64,000 bases of DNA from Variovorax sp. SG517 (GCF_013376045.1 NZ_JABMJG010000003.1:62001-126000), one strand, 5' to 3'; shown: positions 47,920 through 58,945, counted from the first letter of the stretch. Made by a program: numbers and translations. Notes: generated by a model not told the origin, from the sequence alone.

Positions 47920-49341
47920 TCAGGCGAAGGTGCGCACGTCGACGAAGTGGCCGTGCACCGCGGCGGCGGCGGCCATGGCCGGGCTCACGAGGTGGGTGCG
48001 GCCGCCGGCGCCCTGGCGGCCTTCGAAGTTGCGGTTGCTGGTGGATGCGCAGCGCTCGCCGGGTTCCAGGCGGTCTGCGTTCATCGCCAGGCACATCGAG
48101 CAGCCGGGCTCGCGCCACTCGAAGCCCGCGGCCTTGAAGATCTGGTCGAGCCCTTCGCGCTCGGCCTGTTCCTTCACCACGCCCGAACCGGGCACGACCA
48201 TCGCGAGCTTCACGTTCTTCGCGACCTTCTGGCCCAGCTTCTTCACGACCGCAGCGGCTTCGCGCATGTCTTCGATGCGGCTGTTGGTGCACGAGCCGAT
48301 GAACACCTTGTCGATGAAGATGTCGTTCATGGCCTTGTTGGGCTCCAGGCCCATGTAGACCAGCGCGCGCTCGATGGCGCCGCGCTTGCTGGCGTCCTTT
48401 TCCTTGTCGGGATCGGGCACGCGGCCGTTGATCTCGACCACCATCTCGGGCGAGGTGCCCCAGGTCACCTGTGGCTGGATCTGCGCCGCGTCGAGCTCGA
48501 CCACGGCGTCGAACTTCGCGTCCGGGTCGGACTGCAGCGTGCGCCAGTAGGCCACGGCCTGGTCCCATTCCACGCCGGTGGGCGCGAGCGGGCGGCCCTT
48601 GACGTAGCTGATGGTCTTCTCGTCGACAGCCACCAGCCCGGCGCGCGCGCCGGCCTCGATGGCCATGTTGCACACCGTCATGCGGCCTTCCATGCTCAGG
48701 TCGCGAATGGCCGAGCCGGCGAATTCGATCGTGTAGCCCGTGCCGCCGGCCGTGCCGATCTTGCCGATGATGGCCAGCACGATGTCCTTGGCCGTGCAGC
48801 CCAGGGGCAGCTTGCCCTCGACCTTCACGAGCATGTTCTTCGCCTTCTTGCCCAGCAGCGTCTGCGTGGCCATCACGTGCTCGACCTCGCTGGTGCCGAT
48901 GCCGTGCGCCAGCGCGCCGAAGGCTCCGTGCGTGGAGGTGTGCGAGTCGCCGCACACCACGGTCATGCCCGGCAGCGTCGCGCCCGACTCGGGGCCGATC
49001 ACGTGCACGATGCCCTGGCGCTTGCTCAGGAAGGGGAAGAACGCGGCCGCGCCGAATTCGGCGATGTTGTGGTCCAGCGTGGTGACCTGCTCCTTGCTGG
49101 TCGGGTCGGCGATGCCTTCGTAGCCGCGCTCCCAGCCGGTGGTGGGCGTGTTGTGGTCGGCGGTGGCCACCACGGAGCTGATGCGCCACAGCTTGCGGCC
49201 GGCCTCGCGCAGGCCTTCGAATGCCTGCGGGCTGGTCACTTCATGCACCAGGTGGCGGTCGATGTAGAGGATCGCGGTGCCGTCTTCCTCGGTGTGGACG
49301 ACGTGTTCGTCCCAGATCTTGTCGTAGAGCGTGCGTGCCAT
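47920..49341 (-). CDS. leuC: 3-isopropylmalate dehydratase large subunit
   Basis: LeuC carries the [4Fe-4S] cluster and the catalytic residues of isopropylmalate isomerase. The 473-residue protein has [20 protein letters not shown], the cluster cysteines in [11 protein letters not shown] and [12 protein letters not shown]. The start [15 protein letters not shown] is typical. The gene order leuC-leuD-leuB is the usual one. The LysR gene upstream on the same strand ends 51 bases before it. Confidence 0.95.
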   Translation of the reverse strand: MARTLYDKIWDEHVVHTEEDGTAILYIDRHLVHEVTSPQAFEGLREAGRKLWRISSVVATADHNTPTTGWERGYEGIADPTSKEQVTTLDHNIAEFGAAAFFPFLSKRQGIVHVIGPESGATLPGMTVVCGDSHTSTHGAFGALAHGIGTSEVEHVMATQTLLGKKAKNMLVKVEGKLPLGCTAKDIVLAIIGKIGTAGGTGYTIEFAGSAIRDLSMEGRMTVCNMAIEAGARAGLVAVDEKTISYVKGRPLAPTGVEWDQAVAYWRTLQSDPDAKFDAVVELDAAQIQPQVTWGTSPEMVVEINGRVPDPDKEKDASKRGAIERALVYMGLEPNKAMNDIFIDKVFIGSCTNSRIEDMREAAAVVKKLGQKVAKNVKLAMVVPGSGVVKEQAEREGLDQIFKAAGFEWREPGCSMCLAMNADRLEPGERCASTSNRNFEGRQGAGGRTHLVSPAMAAAAAVHGHFVDVRTFA

Positions 49342-49392
49342 GTCGGTCTCTTCTGTCTTTCGTGGGGAAATGGAATTGTCCGTGGTTGCGGC

Positions 49393-50337
49393 CTAGGCCG
49401 CGAGCTGTTCGCCGCCGTCTGCGGCCGCGTGCAGGTGGTTCACCAGCGAGCGCGCCGCGACGGGCAGGGTGGAGAAATCACGTGCCACCAGCCTGATCTC
49501 GCGCGCGGCCCAGGCGTCGTTGAGCGCGATGCTCACCAGGCCGTGGCCGATGCCGTTGCGCATGAGCTCGAAGGCGCGCTGCGGCATCACGCCGATGCCC
49601 AGGCCGTTCTCGATCATCCGGCACATGGCATCGAGCCCCGTGACGTGGATGCGCAGCTTGATGCTGCGGCCCGCGTTCAGCGCGGCCTCGTGCATCGCGA
49701 CGTAGATGGAACTGTTGGTGTGCAGGCCGACGTGGTCGAAGTCGAGCGAGTCGATGAAGTCGATGCTTCCCTCGGCCGCCAGCGCGTGGCCCGTGGGCAC
49801 GATCAGCGCGAGCCGGTCGTGCCTATAAGAAAGGCTCTGAAGCTCGCCCGCGCCGCCGGCCACGTGGCACACGCCCAGGTCGGCCGCACCTTCCTGCACC
49901 GCCCGGATCACCTCGCTGCTGAGGTGCTCCTCGAGGTCGATCTTGATGGCCTCGTGGGCGCGCGTGAACACGCCCAGGTCTTCCGGCAGGAACTGCACGA
50001 TCGCCGAGATGTTGGCGTGCACCCGCACGTGGCCGCGCACGCCGTCGGCGTATTCGCTGAGCTCGCCCTGCATCTTCTCGAGGCTGTAGAGCACCGAGCG
50101 CGCGTGGTGCAGCAGGCTTTCGCCGGCGGGCGTGAGGTCGACGCCGCGCGCATGGCGGTACAGCAGGGTGGTGCCGAGCGTGGCCTCGAGGTCCGACAGC
50201 CGCTTGCTGATGGCCGATGCCGCGATGAATTCGCGCTCCGCCGCGCGCCCGATGCTGCCCAGCTCGCACACGGCAACGAACAGCTGCAGCGACGTGAGGT
50301 CGATGCGGCGGGCGAAGTTGCGTTCGGAGGTGCTCAT
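49393..50337 (-). CDS. LysR family transcriptional regulator
   Basis: A 314-residue LysR-type regulator. The helix-turn-helix is at about residues 15-60 (LQLFVAVCELGSIGRAAERE, then AASAISKRLSDLEATLGTTLLY), followed by a linker helix and the effector-binding domain (about 95-300). I start at ATG 50337; an in-frame ATG six codons upstream is possible. It is 51 bases upstream of leuC on the same strand, so it may control leuCDB, or be an unrelated regulator that reads through; the effector is unknown. Confidence 0.88.
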   Translation of the reverse strand: MSTSERNFARRIDLTSLQLFVAVCELGSIGRAAEREFIAASAISKRLSDLEATLGTTLLYRHARGVDLTPAGESLLHHARSVLYSLEKMQGELSEYADGVRGHVRVHANISAIVQFLPEDLGVFTRAHEAIKIDLEEHLSSEVIRAVQEGAADLGVCHVAGGAGELQSLSYRHDRLALIVPTGHALAAEGSIDFIDSLDFDHVGLHTNSSIYVAMHEAALNAGRSIKLRIHVTGLDAMCRMIENGLGIGVMPQRAFELMRNGIGHGLVSIALNDAWAAREIRLVARDFSTLPVAARSLVNHLHAAADGGEQLAA

Positions 50338-50471
50338 GGGGCTGCGAGGAGTCATCGTGTTTTGCGATGAGATCGCTATTTTCCCCTTGTTTTTACGCCG
50401 CATCCATCGCGATGCGCGATGGCCTCGTTGCCGGGTGGCGACGGGACGCCTGCCCGGAGGGCTTCTGCGGC

Positions 50472-51335
50472 CTACCGCGCGAAGGCCATCGCGTCGCCGG
50501 AGGCTTCCGCAGCAGCGCCCGGCCTGGTCTGCGTTCTCCAGGTTTCGAGCGGCAGCTTCCACAAGGGCGGCATCTGCGAGAACGGCGGCACGGTGTGGAC
50601 GAGCTTGGCCAGGGCCAGCCGGCTGTCGGTGCCGATCTTGCTGAAGATCGCCTTCAGGTGCGCCTTGACGGTGTCCTGGCTGACGCTCATGGCGCTGGCG
50701 ATGGCCTCGTTCGAGCGGCCCTCCGCGATCCACACGGCCACCTCGACCTGGCGCTGCGTCAGTTCCGGGAAGGCGTAGCGCAGACGGTCGGCTGCGGGGA
50801 GCTTGCCGACGGTGCGCTGCTGCGCCTGGCGGTAGGCCCGCAGCACGTGCCCCCGATAGATCTGCAGCCGGTCGCGTTCGGCGTCGCTGTATGCGGGTCG
50901 CCCGACGACGCGGTGCGCGCTCAGGTCCAGCGAGTACTCGCCGTGCAGCATCAGCACACCCATGATGCGGTGGGCGCCCGACGGCAGGAACACCTCGCGG
51001 GCCATGGGCAGCGCCATGAATTCCTCGTCGGTGAAGACGTCCGATTCGCGCACCGCACGCTCGCCGAAGAAGGCCGGGTCCTTCTGCCAGAACGGATGGC
51101 TGGCGGCATGGCGCGCATAGGCCTGGAACGCCGTGGCGCGGCGAGCCGGATCGTCCTCGACCGACAGCAGCGCGCGCATCTCGCCGCTGCGATGGTGCAC
51201 CTCGGTCCAGGCGACTACGTCGGAGTCCGTCAGGCGGACCACGCTTTCGAAGAGCAGGGGCGGAAGGGTCAGCAGGTCGGGCTCGGCCTCGTAGAGGCGA
51301 ACTATTTCCTGCAGCAGGATCGGGTCGGTGTTCAT
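50472..51335 (-). CDS. LuxR family transcriptional regulator
   Basis: A 287-residue regulator. The C-terminal GerE-type helix-turn-helix is at about residues 200-255: LTQRQVEVAVWIAEGRSNEA, then IASAMSVSQDTVKAHLKAIF. The N-terminal 195 residues are not recognised; they lack the clear autoinducer-binding tryptophan pattern and may be a different sensor. I use ATG at 51335, not the frame that opens 135 bases upstream. It is divergent from the autotransporter gene with 173 bases between them, so I infer it may control that gene. Confidence 0.8.
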   Translation of the reverse strand: MNTDPILLQEIVRLYEAEPDLLTLPPLLFESVVRLTDSDVVAWTEVHHRSGEMRALLSVEDDPARRATAFQAYARHAASHPFWQKDPAFFGERAVRESDVFTDEEFMALPMAREVFLPSGAHRIMGVLMLHGEYSLDLSAHRVVGRPAYSDAERDRLQIYRGHVLRAYRQAQQRTVGKLPAADRLRYAFPELTQRQVEVAVWIAEGRSNEAIASAMSVSQDTVKAHLKAIFSKIGTDSRLALAKLVHTVPPFSQMPPLWKLPLETWRTQTRPGAAAEASGDAMAFAR

Positions 51336-51353
51336 GACTACTCTTTCGGGTAA

Positions 51354-51382
51354 TTGAAGCGTCCTGTTGCAAATCTTACAGT
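51354..51382 (+). promoter_or_regulatory. Candidate sigma-70 promoter of the autotransporter gene
   Basis: TTGAAG (51354-51359), 17-base spacer, TACAGT (51377-51382). Initiation about 7 bases later would give a leader of about 120 bases. In that leader CGGCTGC (51458-51464) pairs with GCAGCCG (51471-51477), a 7-bp hairpin about 31 bases before the ATG. The -10 match is only fair. Confidence 0.4.
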
Positions 51383-51508
51383 GGCGCCTCGATGTCTCCG
51401 GAATGCGGGTATTGCCAGCGCGGGCGGTACTTTCATCGAGCGGCGTTCCGCGAGACGCGGCTGCGGCCATGCAGCCGGATTCAACAGAACAAATACGGGA
51501 CCAACAGG

Positions 51509-54500
51509 ATGAATCGCACTTTCAGGGTCGTCTGGAACAGGCGGCTGGGCGTCTGGCAGGCCGTGTCGGAACTGGCCGTGTCGGCCGTCAGGGGCTCGGC
51601 AGTGGGCGCAAGCTCCAGTGCCCGGCGACGCATCGCAGTGGGCGCGGTGCTGGCGCTTTCGCTGGCCGCGCCGTTCGCGCACGCGGCCGACGTGCTCCTC
51701 ATAGGCGCCGGCGGCGCGGGAGGCGGTGACGGCGGCAACGGCAGCATCCGCGGCGGCGGTGGCGGGGCAGACTTTTACCTGCCGGGCTCTGGCGGTGCCG
51801 GCTTCGTTCCCGCTCCGACGCAGACTCTTTCCAGCCCGGCCAGCGGCAGCAGCCTCCTGCCGACCTATGAATACGTCGGGATCGGCGGCGGTGGTGGCGG
51901 CGGGGACGGTGGCAACCTCGGCACCGGCACGGTCGGCATCGATGGAAGCGCCGGGGGAGCTGGGGAACTCACCCTCAGTGGCACGGCCCTGACAGTCAGC
52001 AACACGCTGCTGATCGGCGGCGCCGGCGGCGGCGGCGGTTCCGGCGGAGCCCCCTTTCTCCGAGGCGGCAACGGCGGCACGGGCGGCACCGGGACGCTCA
52101 CTGCCACCGGCGGGGCGACCATCACGGTCGGCACACAGCTCTATCTCGGCGGCCTGGGCGGCACGGGGGGCAACTGCGGCTGTGCCGGCAACGGCGGGGC
52201 GGGCGGCACGGGCGTCCTCAACCTGGGCGATGGCAGCACGCTGAACCTGGCGGGCGCCGCCTTCACCATCAACGGAGGCGGCACGCTCAATATCGGCAAT
52301 GCCACGGCCAACGGCACGACTGCAGGCATCGTCACCGGGCTGGCCGGCAGCATCAACAACGCGGGCAGGATCAACTTCAACCAGTCCGATGCCACCTACA
52401 CCTTCGCCACGGCCATCTCGGGAACCGGCACGGTGGTTCAGAACGGCAGCGGCATCACGTTCCTGACCGGCGCAAATGCCTACTCGGGCGGCACGACCGT
52501 CAATGCCGGGCTGATCAACTTCAGCAACGGCGCCAACCTCGGCACCGGCAACATCACGCTGAACGGCGGCGGCCTGCAATGGGCGGCGGCGAACACCACG
52601 GACATTTCCGGCCGGCTGAATGCGCTGGGCGCGAACGGCGGCACCTTCGACACCAACGGCAACAACGTGACGCTGGCCAGCGCCATCAGCGGCGCGGGCG
52701 GCCTGACGAAGACCGGCGGTGGATCGCTGGTGCTCTCGGCGAGCAATGCCTACTCCGGGGGAACCCGTATCGATGGCGGCAGACTGAGTGCAGCCGTCAA
52801 CGGCGCCTTGGGCAGTGGGCCGGTTACCGTGAACGCATCACTTGAATTCCAAAGTGGGGTTGATGCGGGCGCGCTGTCCATCACGAATCAGAATGGTTAC
52901 ACGACCTTTCTCGGTGCGAGCACGGCAGGCAGTGCCACCATCACGAACTACAACGCAAGCGGCACCGACTTCTACGGCACGAGCCAGGGTGCCAACGCCA
53001 CGATCACGAACAACGACGCATCGTTCACCAATTTCCGGGAGAACACTTCGGCGGGCAATGCGCGCATCAAGAACAGCACGGGCACCACCTTCTTCTACCA
53101 GAGCAGCAGTGCTGGCCATGCGGTCATTGACAACGACATCGGAGCCGCGTACTTCACCAATGACAGCAGCGCTGGATCGGCCACGATCATCAACCGCAAT
53201 GGCGGTGCGAGCTTTTTTGTAGGCAACAGCACGGCCGATGGTGCGACCCTGGTGAACCAGGCCAACGGCCGGGTCGACATCTCGGCCCACAGCGGCGGCA
53301 TCGGCATAGGCTCGCTGTCCGGTCAAGGGCAACTCCTGCTGGGGGCCAACTTCGCCACGCTCGGCGCGCTGGGTACCGACATGCAGTTCGATGGCATCGT
53401 CAGCGACGGTGGCACCAACGGCGGAGCCGGTGGTGGGCTGATCAAGACCGGCGCAGGCGTGCTGACGCTTACGGGCGCGAACACATTCACCGGTGGCACC
53501 GCACTGCGCCAGGGGCGCCTGAACCTCGGCAACAGCCAGGCGCTGGGCACCGGCACGCTGTCGATGGACGACGACACGACGCTGGGCTTCAGCGCCGACG
53601 GGCTGACGATCGCCAATGCGATCCAGCTCACGGGCAGCACCGATCCGGTCATCGACACCGGCGCCTTCAACGCGACCCTGAGCGGCGCGATCAGCGGCGG
53701 CGGCTTCATCACGAAGGAGGGCTCGGGCACGCTGACGCTGTCCGGCGCCAACGTGTACACCGGCGCCACCAACGTCGCGCAGGGCACGCTCAAGGCGGGC
53801 GCCGCCAACACCTTCAGCGCGGCATCCGCCTACAGCGTGGCCGCGGGCGCCGCGCTGGACCTTGCGGGCTTCAGCCAGACGGTCGCTTCGCTCGCCAACA
53901 GCGGCACCGTCTCGCTCGCGGGCGCGGCCGCAGGCACCGCGCTCACGGTGACGGGCGCGTACGTCGGCAACAACGGCGTGCTCAGGCTCGGCACCGCGCT
54001 CAACGGCACGGGACCTTCGGATCGGCTGGTGCTCGACGGCGCCGCCGCGTCCGCCAGTGGCAAGACCACAGTTCAGGTCACCAACCTCGGCGGCCTGGGC
54101 GCGCTCACCAGCGGCAACGGCATCGAGGTGGTCACCGCGAAGAACGGCGCCACCACCACGGCCCAGACCACCAAGGACGCCTTCAGCCTGGCCAACGGCC
54201 ATGTGGATGCCGGCGCCTACGAGTACCGCCTGTACGCCGCGGACGCGAGCGGCGCGGGCGAGAACTGGTACCTGCGTTCGAGCACTACCGCATCACCCGC
54301 GCCTCCCACACCCACCACGCCTGCCACGCCGGTGATCACCTACCGCGCCGAGGCCTCGCTCTATTCCGCGCTCTCCGGCCAGCTGCGCCAGGGCAACCTC
54401 GCGATGCTCGGCGACCTGCGCAAGCGCGTGGGCGACGACGACGTGAAGGGCACCGCGACCACCTCGACCAACGCTGTCGGCTCCGATCGCCGCGCCTGGG

Positions 54501-55315
54501 CCCGCGTGCTCTCCGCCGACATCGACATCCAGCAGGGCGGCGTGGTATCGCCATCTAGCAAGGGCCGCCTCACCGGCTTCCAGGCTGGCACCGACCTGCT
54601 GGCCACGCCCAACTGGCGCGCAGGCCTCTACGTCGGCCAGCTCGACGGCGACGCCAGCGTGCGCGGCTTCGCCAGCGGCATCCAGAACCTGTCCGTGGGC
54701 CGCAACGACCTGCGCAGCCAGTACCTGGGCGTGTACGGCACTTACACCAACGACAGCGGCTTCTACGCCGACGCGGTGGTGCAGTCGGGCCGCCACCGCT
54801 ACACCGTCGAGCCGCTGGCGAGCCAGGGCATGAGCGGCAAGGGCAACAGCCTGCTGGGGTCCATCGAGGTGGGCCAGTCCTTCGCGCTGGGCGGCAGCGG
54901 CTGGCGCATCGAGCCGCAGCTGCAGCTGATCCACCAGCACATGGACCTGGGCAACTCCGCCATCCTCGGCGCCATCGTCCAGCCGCAGGCCGACAGCGGC
55001 TGGATCGCGCGCGCGGGCGTGCGGGTCAAGGGCGAGATCGCCACGGGGCTCGGCACGCTGCAGCCATACGGCCGCTTCAACGTCTACCGGACATCGAGCG
55101 GCGCGGACATCGCGCGCTTCGTGAACGGCGTCACCACCACCGACATCGCGGCGCCGACGGGCGGCACGAGCACCGAACTCGCGGGCGGCTTCACGCTCGC
55201 GCTGGGCCCGTCGACCAGCCTCTACGGCGAAATCGGCAAGCTCTGGGCGAGCGGCGGCGACGCCAGGGTGAAGAGTTCGATCAACGGGTCGATCGGCGTG
55301 CGCGTGAAGTGGTGA
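51509..55315 (+). CDS. Type V autotransporter (ESPR signal, PATR beta-helix passenger)
   Basis: A 1268-residue surface or secreted protein. The N-terminus MNRTFRVVWNRRLGVWQAVS is an extended signal peptide region (ESPR), followed by the signal core and cleavage near AHAAD (residue 60). The passenger has a glycine-rich section (about 64-237; GGAGGGGGSGG-type runs), autotransporter-associated beta-strand repeats (for example GAGGLTKTGGGSLVLSASNA, later GALSGAISGGGFITKEGSGT-like units) and a distinct region at about 463-586 with six ~20-residue repeats of the form F-x-x-[NT]-S-[ST]-A-G-x-A-x-I-x-N. A Pro/Thr linker lies near 930. The AT beta-barrel domain spans about 1000-1268 and ends IGVRVKW with a terminal aromatic. 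Function: adhesion or surface contact is likely but unproven. SD-like CAGG precedes ATG 51509. Confidence 0.9.
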   Translation: MNRTFRVVWNRRLGVWQAVSELAVSAVRGSAVGASSSARRRIAVGAVLALSLAAPFAHAADVLLIGAGGAGGGDGGNGSIRGGGGGADFYLPGSGGAGFVPAPTQTLSSPASGSSLLPTYEYVGIGGGGGGGDGGNLGTGTVGIDGSAGGAGELTLSGTALTVSNTLLIGGAGGGGGSGGAPFLRGGNGGTGGTGTLTATGGATITVGTQLYLGGLGGTGGNCGCAGNGGAGGTGVLNLGDGSTLNLAGAAFTINGGGTLNIGNATANGTTAGIVTGLAGSINNAGRINFNQSDATYTFATAISGTGTVVQNGSGITFLTGANAYSGGTTVNAGLINFSNGANLGTGNITLNGGGLQWAAANTTDISGRLNALGANGGTFDTNGNNVTLASAISGAGGLTKTGGGSLVLSASNAYSGGTRIDGGRLSAAVNGALGSGPVTVNASLEFQSGVDAGALSITNQNGYTTFLGASTAGSATITNYNASGTDFYGTSQGANATITNNDASFTNFRENTSAGNARIKNSTGTTFFYQSSSAGHAVIDNDIGAAYFTNDSSAGSATIINRNGGASFFVGNSTADGATLVNQANGRVDISAHSGGIGIGSLSGQGQLLLGANFATLGALGTDMQFDGIVSDGGTNGGAGGGLIKTGAGVLTLTGANTFTGGTALRQGRLNLGNSQALGTGTLSMDDDTTLGFSADGLTIANAIQLTGSTDPVIDTGAFNATLSGAISGGGFITKEGSGTLTLSGANVYTGATNVAQGTLKAGAANTFSAASAYSVAAGAALDLAGFSQTVASLANSGTVSLAGAAAGTALTVTGAYVGNNGVLRLGTALNGTGPSDRLVLDGAAASASGKTTVQVTNLGGLGALTSGNGIEVVTAKNGATTTAQTTKDAFSLANGHVDAGAYEYRLYAADASGAGENWYLRSSTTASPAPPTPTTPATPVITYRAEASLYSALSGQLRQGNLAMLGDLRKRVGDDDVKGTATTSTNAVGSDRRAWARVLSADIDIQQGGVVSPSSKGRLTGFQAGTDLLATPNWRAGLYVGQLDGDASVRGFASGIQNLSVGRNDLRSQYLGVYGTYTNDSGFYADAVVQSGRHRYTVEPLASQGMSGKGNSLLGSIEVGQSFALGGSGWRIEPQLQLIHQHMDLGNSAILGAIVQPQADSGWIARAGVRVKGEIATGLGTLQPYGRFNVYRTSSGADIARFVNGVTTTDIAAPTGGTSTELAGGFTLALGPSTSLYGEIGKLWASGGDARVKSSINGSIGVRVKW

Positions 55316-55325
55316 CGGGCTGCGC

Positions 55326-56405
55326 TCAGTCCGCAGGGACCCCGGCGCTCCAGGCCGCCCAGTTGCCGACGATGGCATCGACCAGGGGGCGGCCCGCGAT
55401 CAGCAGGTTGGCGGTGGAGATCGGAAACCCGCCCGACTCGGCCGACAGCGAGGCATAGGCGGTCTGCCCCGGGTGGGGCCGGTCGAAGTTCGACGCGGTG
55501 CGCAGCACGGCCACGCGCTTCAGGTCCAGCAGGCCGGCGCTGGCGCCCCGCTTCAGTGCCTCGTAGGTGGCGTTGTCCTCCTGCTGGGTGGTGCAGTACT
55601 TGCCCTGCCCGTCGGTCACGAGCGAAACCCAGCGCGTGGCCGTCTCGCCCAGGTACTTGCCGTGCCAGTAGGTGTCACCGGCTGCGGTGTCGCATTGCAG
55701 GACCGAGGGCCGCGCCCTGGCCGCCGGCTGCGGATACCTCGCGCGATAGGCGCGTGCCTTGTCGCTGTCCGCCAGCGGTGCGTTGGCCGACAGTTTCAGG
55801 GCCTTCTGCAGCAGCTTCTCGTCGAGGCGGAAGACCTCGGTGCGGTACTCGAACTTGGGCTTGGAGTCCGGGTCCTTGGCACCGATGCCGAAGTAGCCGG
55901 TGCGCCAGCTCGGCGGCATCTCGCGCGCGTCGATCTCGTGGGCGATGCCGAAGTCGACCAGGTACCGGGCCCAGGTGGCCGAGCCGATGGTCGAGACGTT
56001 CGGGTCGACGCCCGAGATGCCGGCCACCAGGAAGTAGGTCTTCGAGAGATCGAACTTGCCGCTGAACACCAGCGCCGTGACCGAGGCTGCGGCGTTGGTG
56101 TGGCCCATGCCGGTGGTGACCTGGCACACCGAGTCGGCATTGCAGCGCACCGCCGGATCGTCGGCGGACAGGCCCGGCACCTTGATCTCCCGGTTCAGCT
56201 TCAGCGGCTCGAGCCAGACGTTGGCCTCGGGCTTGAACATGCTGATGATGAGAACCTTCACGGCCACCTGTTGTTGCGCACCTTGTGTGGCCGAAGGCGA
56301 CGTGGATCGGCTCGCATCGCTCGCGCAGCCGAACAGGGCCGACGCGGCGAGGGCCACGCATGCCGCCCTTGAAGACAAACTGATTACCGGGCTGAAAACT
56401 GCCAT
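55326..56405 (-). CDS. Purine nucleoside permease (NUP), lipoprotein-like
   Basis: A 359-residue protein of the NUP family (Pfam NUP, purine nucleoside permease). The N-terminus has a lipoprotein-type signal (AASALFGCASDAS; Cys near residue 27). Recognisable parts: VLIISMFKPEANVWLEPLKL, VTTGMGHTNAAASVTALV, LVAGISGVDPNVSTIGSATW and LRTASNFDRPHPG. In yeasts the family imports purine nucleosides; the fold resembles nucleoside phosphorylases, so the bacterial protein could act as a periplasmic binding or processing enzyme. SD AAGGAG lies 7 bases before ATG 56405. It is convergent with the autotransporter gene, 10 bases apart, with no clear terminator. Confidence 0.82.
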   Translation of the reverse strand: MAVFSPVISLSSRAACVALAASALFGCASDASRSTSPSATQGAQQQVAVKVLIISMFKPEANVWLEPLKLNREIKVPGLSADDPAVRCNADSVCQVTTGMGHTNAAASVTALVFSGKFDLSKTYFLVAGISGVDPNVSTIGSATWARYLVDFGIAHEIDAREMPPSWRTGYFGIGAKDPDSKPKFEYRTEVFRLDEKLLQKALKLSANAPLADSDKARAYRARYPQPAARARPSVLQCDTAAGDTYWHGKYLGETATRWVSLVTDGQGKYCTTQQEDNATYEALKRGASAGLLDLKRVAVLRTASNFDRPHPGQTAYASLSAESGGFPISTANLLIAGRPLVDAIVGNWAAWSAGVPAD

Positions 56406-56458
56406 CTGCTTTCTCCTTTTTCGTCGAACAACAAGAAGGAGACCGCAATTTACAGGCC

Positions 56459-56485
56459 AAAAAAAAGCTACCCGAAGGCAGCTTT
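56459..56485 (-). terminator. Intrinsic terminator after gltA (UUCG loop)
   Basis: On the minus strand AAAGCTGCC, loop TTCG, GGTAGCTTT and a run of T: AAAGCTACC (56464-56472) pairs with GGCAGCTTT (56477-56485), with one G-T pair, around a TTCG tetraloop. Eight T residues (A on the plus strand, 56459-56466) overlap the end of the stem. It lies 25 bases after the gltA stop. Confidence 0.9.
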
Positions 56486-56510
56486 CGTGAGTGAAGTCGC
56501 AAGACGCGGA

Positions 56511-57821
<1,311 letters not shown>

Positions 57822-57845
57822 TTCGGTTTACTTTCAGAGGTGGAT

Positions 57846-58160
57846 TCAGGACGAAGGAGAAATTGCAGGGCGCTGCGCGCCGTCGGTGCGCATGAGCTGC
57901 AGCAAAGCGACCACCTCGGCCCCGGCCCATTCGGGCTCGGGCTCCTTTCTGCGCAGAAGGAGGTCGAGGAGATCGTTGTCCGACAGGTCCATCAATGTCT
58001 CCATCGCTCCCGCCTGACCCACGGTCATGCGGGATTCGTGCCGCTCGAAGAAGCGGGCGATGAACAGGTCGTTCTCGAGCAGCCCGCGCCGGCAGCGCCA
58101 TTTGAGCTTGCTCAGCGCGCGTTCGCTGAGCAGCTCCTGGGAGTCGACGGCGGATTGCAT
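57846..58160 (-). CDS. sdhE: FAD assembly factor SdhE
   Basis: SdhE helps insert covalent FAD into SdhA. The 104-residue protein has the family motif RRGLLENDLFIARFFE (the RGxxE motif near residue 24), then a helical region with METLMDLSDNDLLDLLLRR. The C-terminal tail is longer than in E. coli. It sits between sdhB and gltA, 34 bases after sdhB. The YgfX partner is not next to it here; a YgfX-like gene lies at 14556. Confidence 0.9.
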   Translation of the reverse strand: MQSAVDSQELLSERALSKLKWRCRRGLLENDLFIARFFERHESRMTVGQAGAMETLMDLSDNDLLDLLLRRKEPEPEWAGAEVVALLQLMRTDGAQRPAISPSS

Positions 58161-58194
58161 GATGACTTTCTGAAGAACGGCTGGACCGCGGGGC

Positions 58195-58896
58195 TCAGAT
58201 GGCGCGGCGCACCATCAATTCCTTGATCTTGCCGATGGCCTTGGTCGGGTTCAGGCTCTTGGGGCACACGTCCACGCAGTTCATGATCGTGTGGCAGCGG
58301 AACAGGCGGTACGGGTCTTCCAGGTTGTCCAGGCGCTCGGCGGTGGCTTCGTCGCGGCTGTCGGCGATGAAGCGGTAGGCCTGCAGCAGGCCGGCGGGGC
58401 CCACGAACTTGTCGGGGTTCCACCAGAAGCTCGGGCAGCTCGTGGAGCAGCTCGCGCACAGGATGCACTCGTACAGGCCGTTGAGCTCTTCGCGCTCCTC
58501 GGGCGACTGCAGGCGTTCCTTCTCGGGCGGCACGGTGTCGTTCTGCAGGTACGGCTTGATCGAGTTGTACTGCTTGAAGAACTGGGTCATGTCCACGATC
58601 AGGTCGCGGATCACGGGCAGGCCCGGCAGCGGCTTGAGCACCACGGTGCCCTTGAGCGTGTTCATGTTGGTCAGGCAGGCCAGACCGTTCTTGCCGTTGA
58701 TGTTCATCGCGTCGGAGCCGCAGACGCCTTCGCGGCACGAGCGGCGGAACGACAGGGTCGGGTCCTGCGCCTTGAGCTTCATGAGCGCGTCGAGCAGCAT
58801 GCGCTCGTGGCCGTCGAGTTCGATCTCGACCGTCTGCATGTAGGGCTTGGCGTCCTTGTCCGGGTCGTAGCGGTAGATCTGGAATGTGCGCTTCAT
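58195..58896 (-). CDS. sdhB: Succinate dehydrogenase iron-sulfur subunit
   Basis: SdhB carries three iron-sulfur clusters that conduct electrons from FAD to ubiquinone. The 233-residue protein has [2Fe-2S] cysteines in SCREGVCGSDAM and the lone Cys in NGLACLTN, then CILCASCSTSCP and CRCHTIMNCVDVCPKSLNP-like (the sequence reads FRCHTIMNCVDVCPKSL) for the [4Fe-4S] and [3Fe-4S] clusters. It is 49 bases downstream of sdhA. Confidence 0.96.
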   Translation of the reverse strand: MKRTFQIYRYDPDKDAKPYMQTVEIELDGHERMLLDALMKLKAQDPTLSFRRSCREGVCGSDAMNINGKNGLACLTNMNTLKGTVVLKPLPGLPVIRDLIVDMTQFFKQYNSIKPYLQNDTVPPEKERLQSPEEREELNGLYECILCASCSTSCPSFWWNPDKFVGPAGLLQAYRFIADSRDEATAERLDNLEDPYRLFRCHTIMNCVDVCPKSLNPTKAIGKIKELMVRRAI

Positions 58897-58945
58897 CGTA
58901 GTGACCTTGTGAATGCTTTGTATGAGCTGACTGTGAGCCGCTCGC

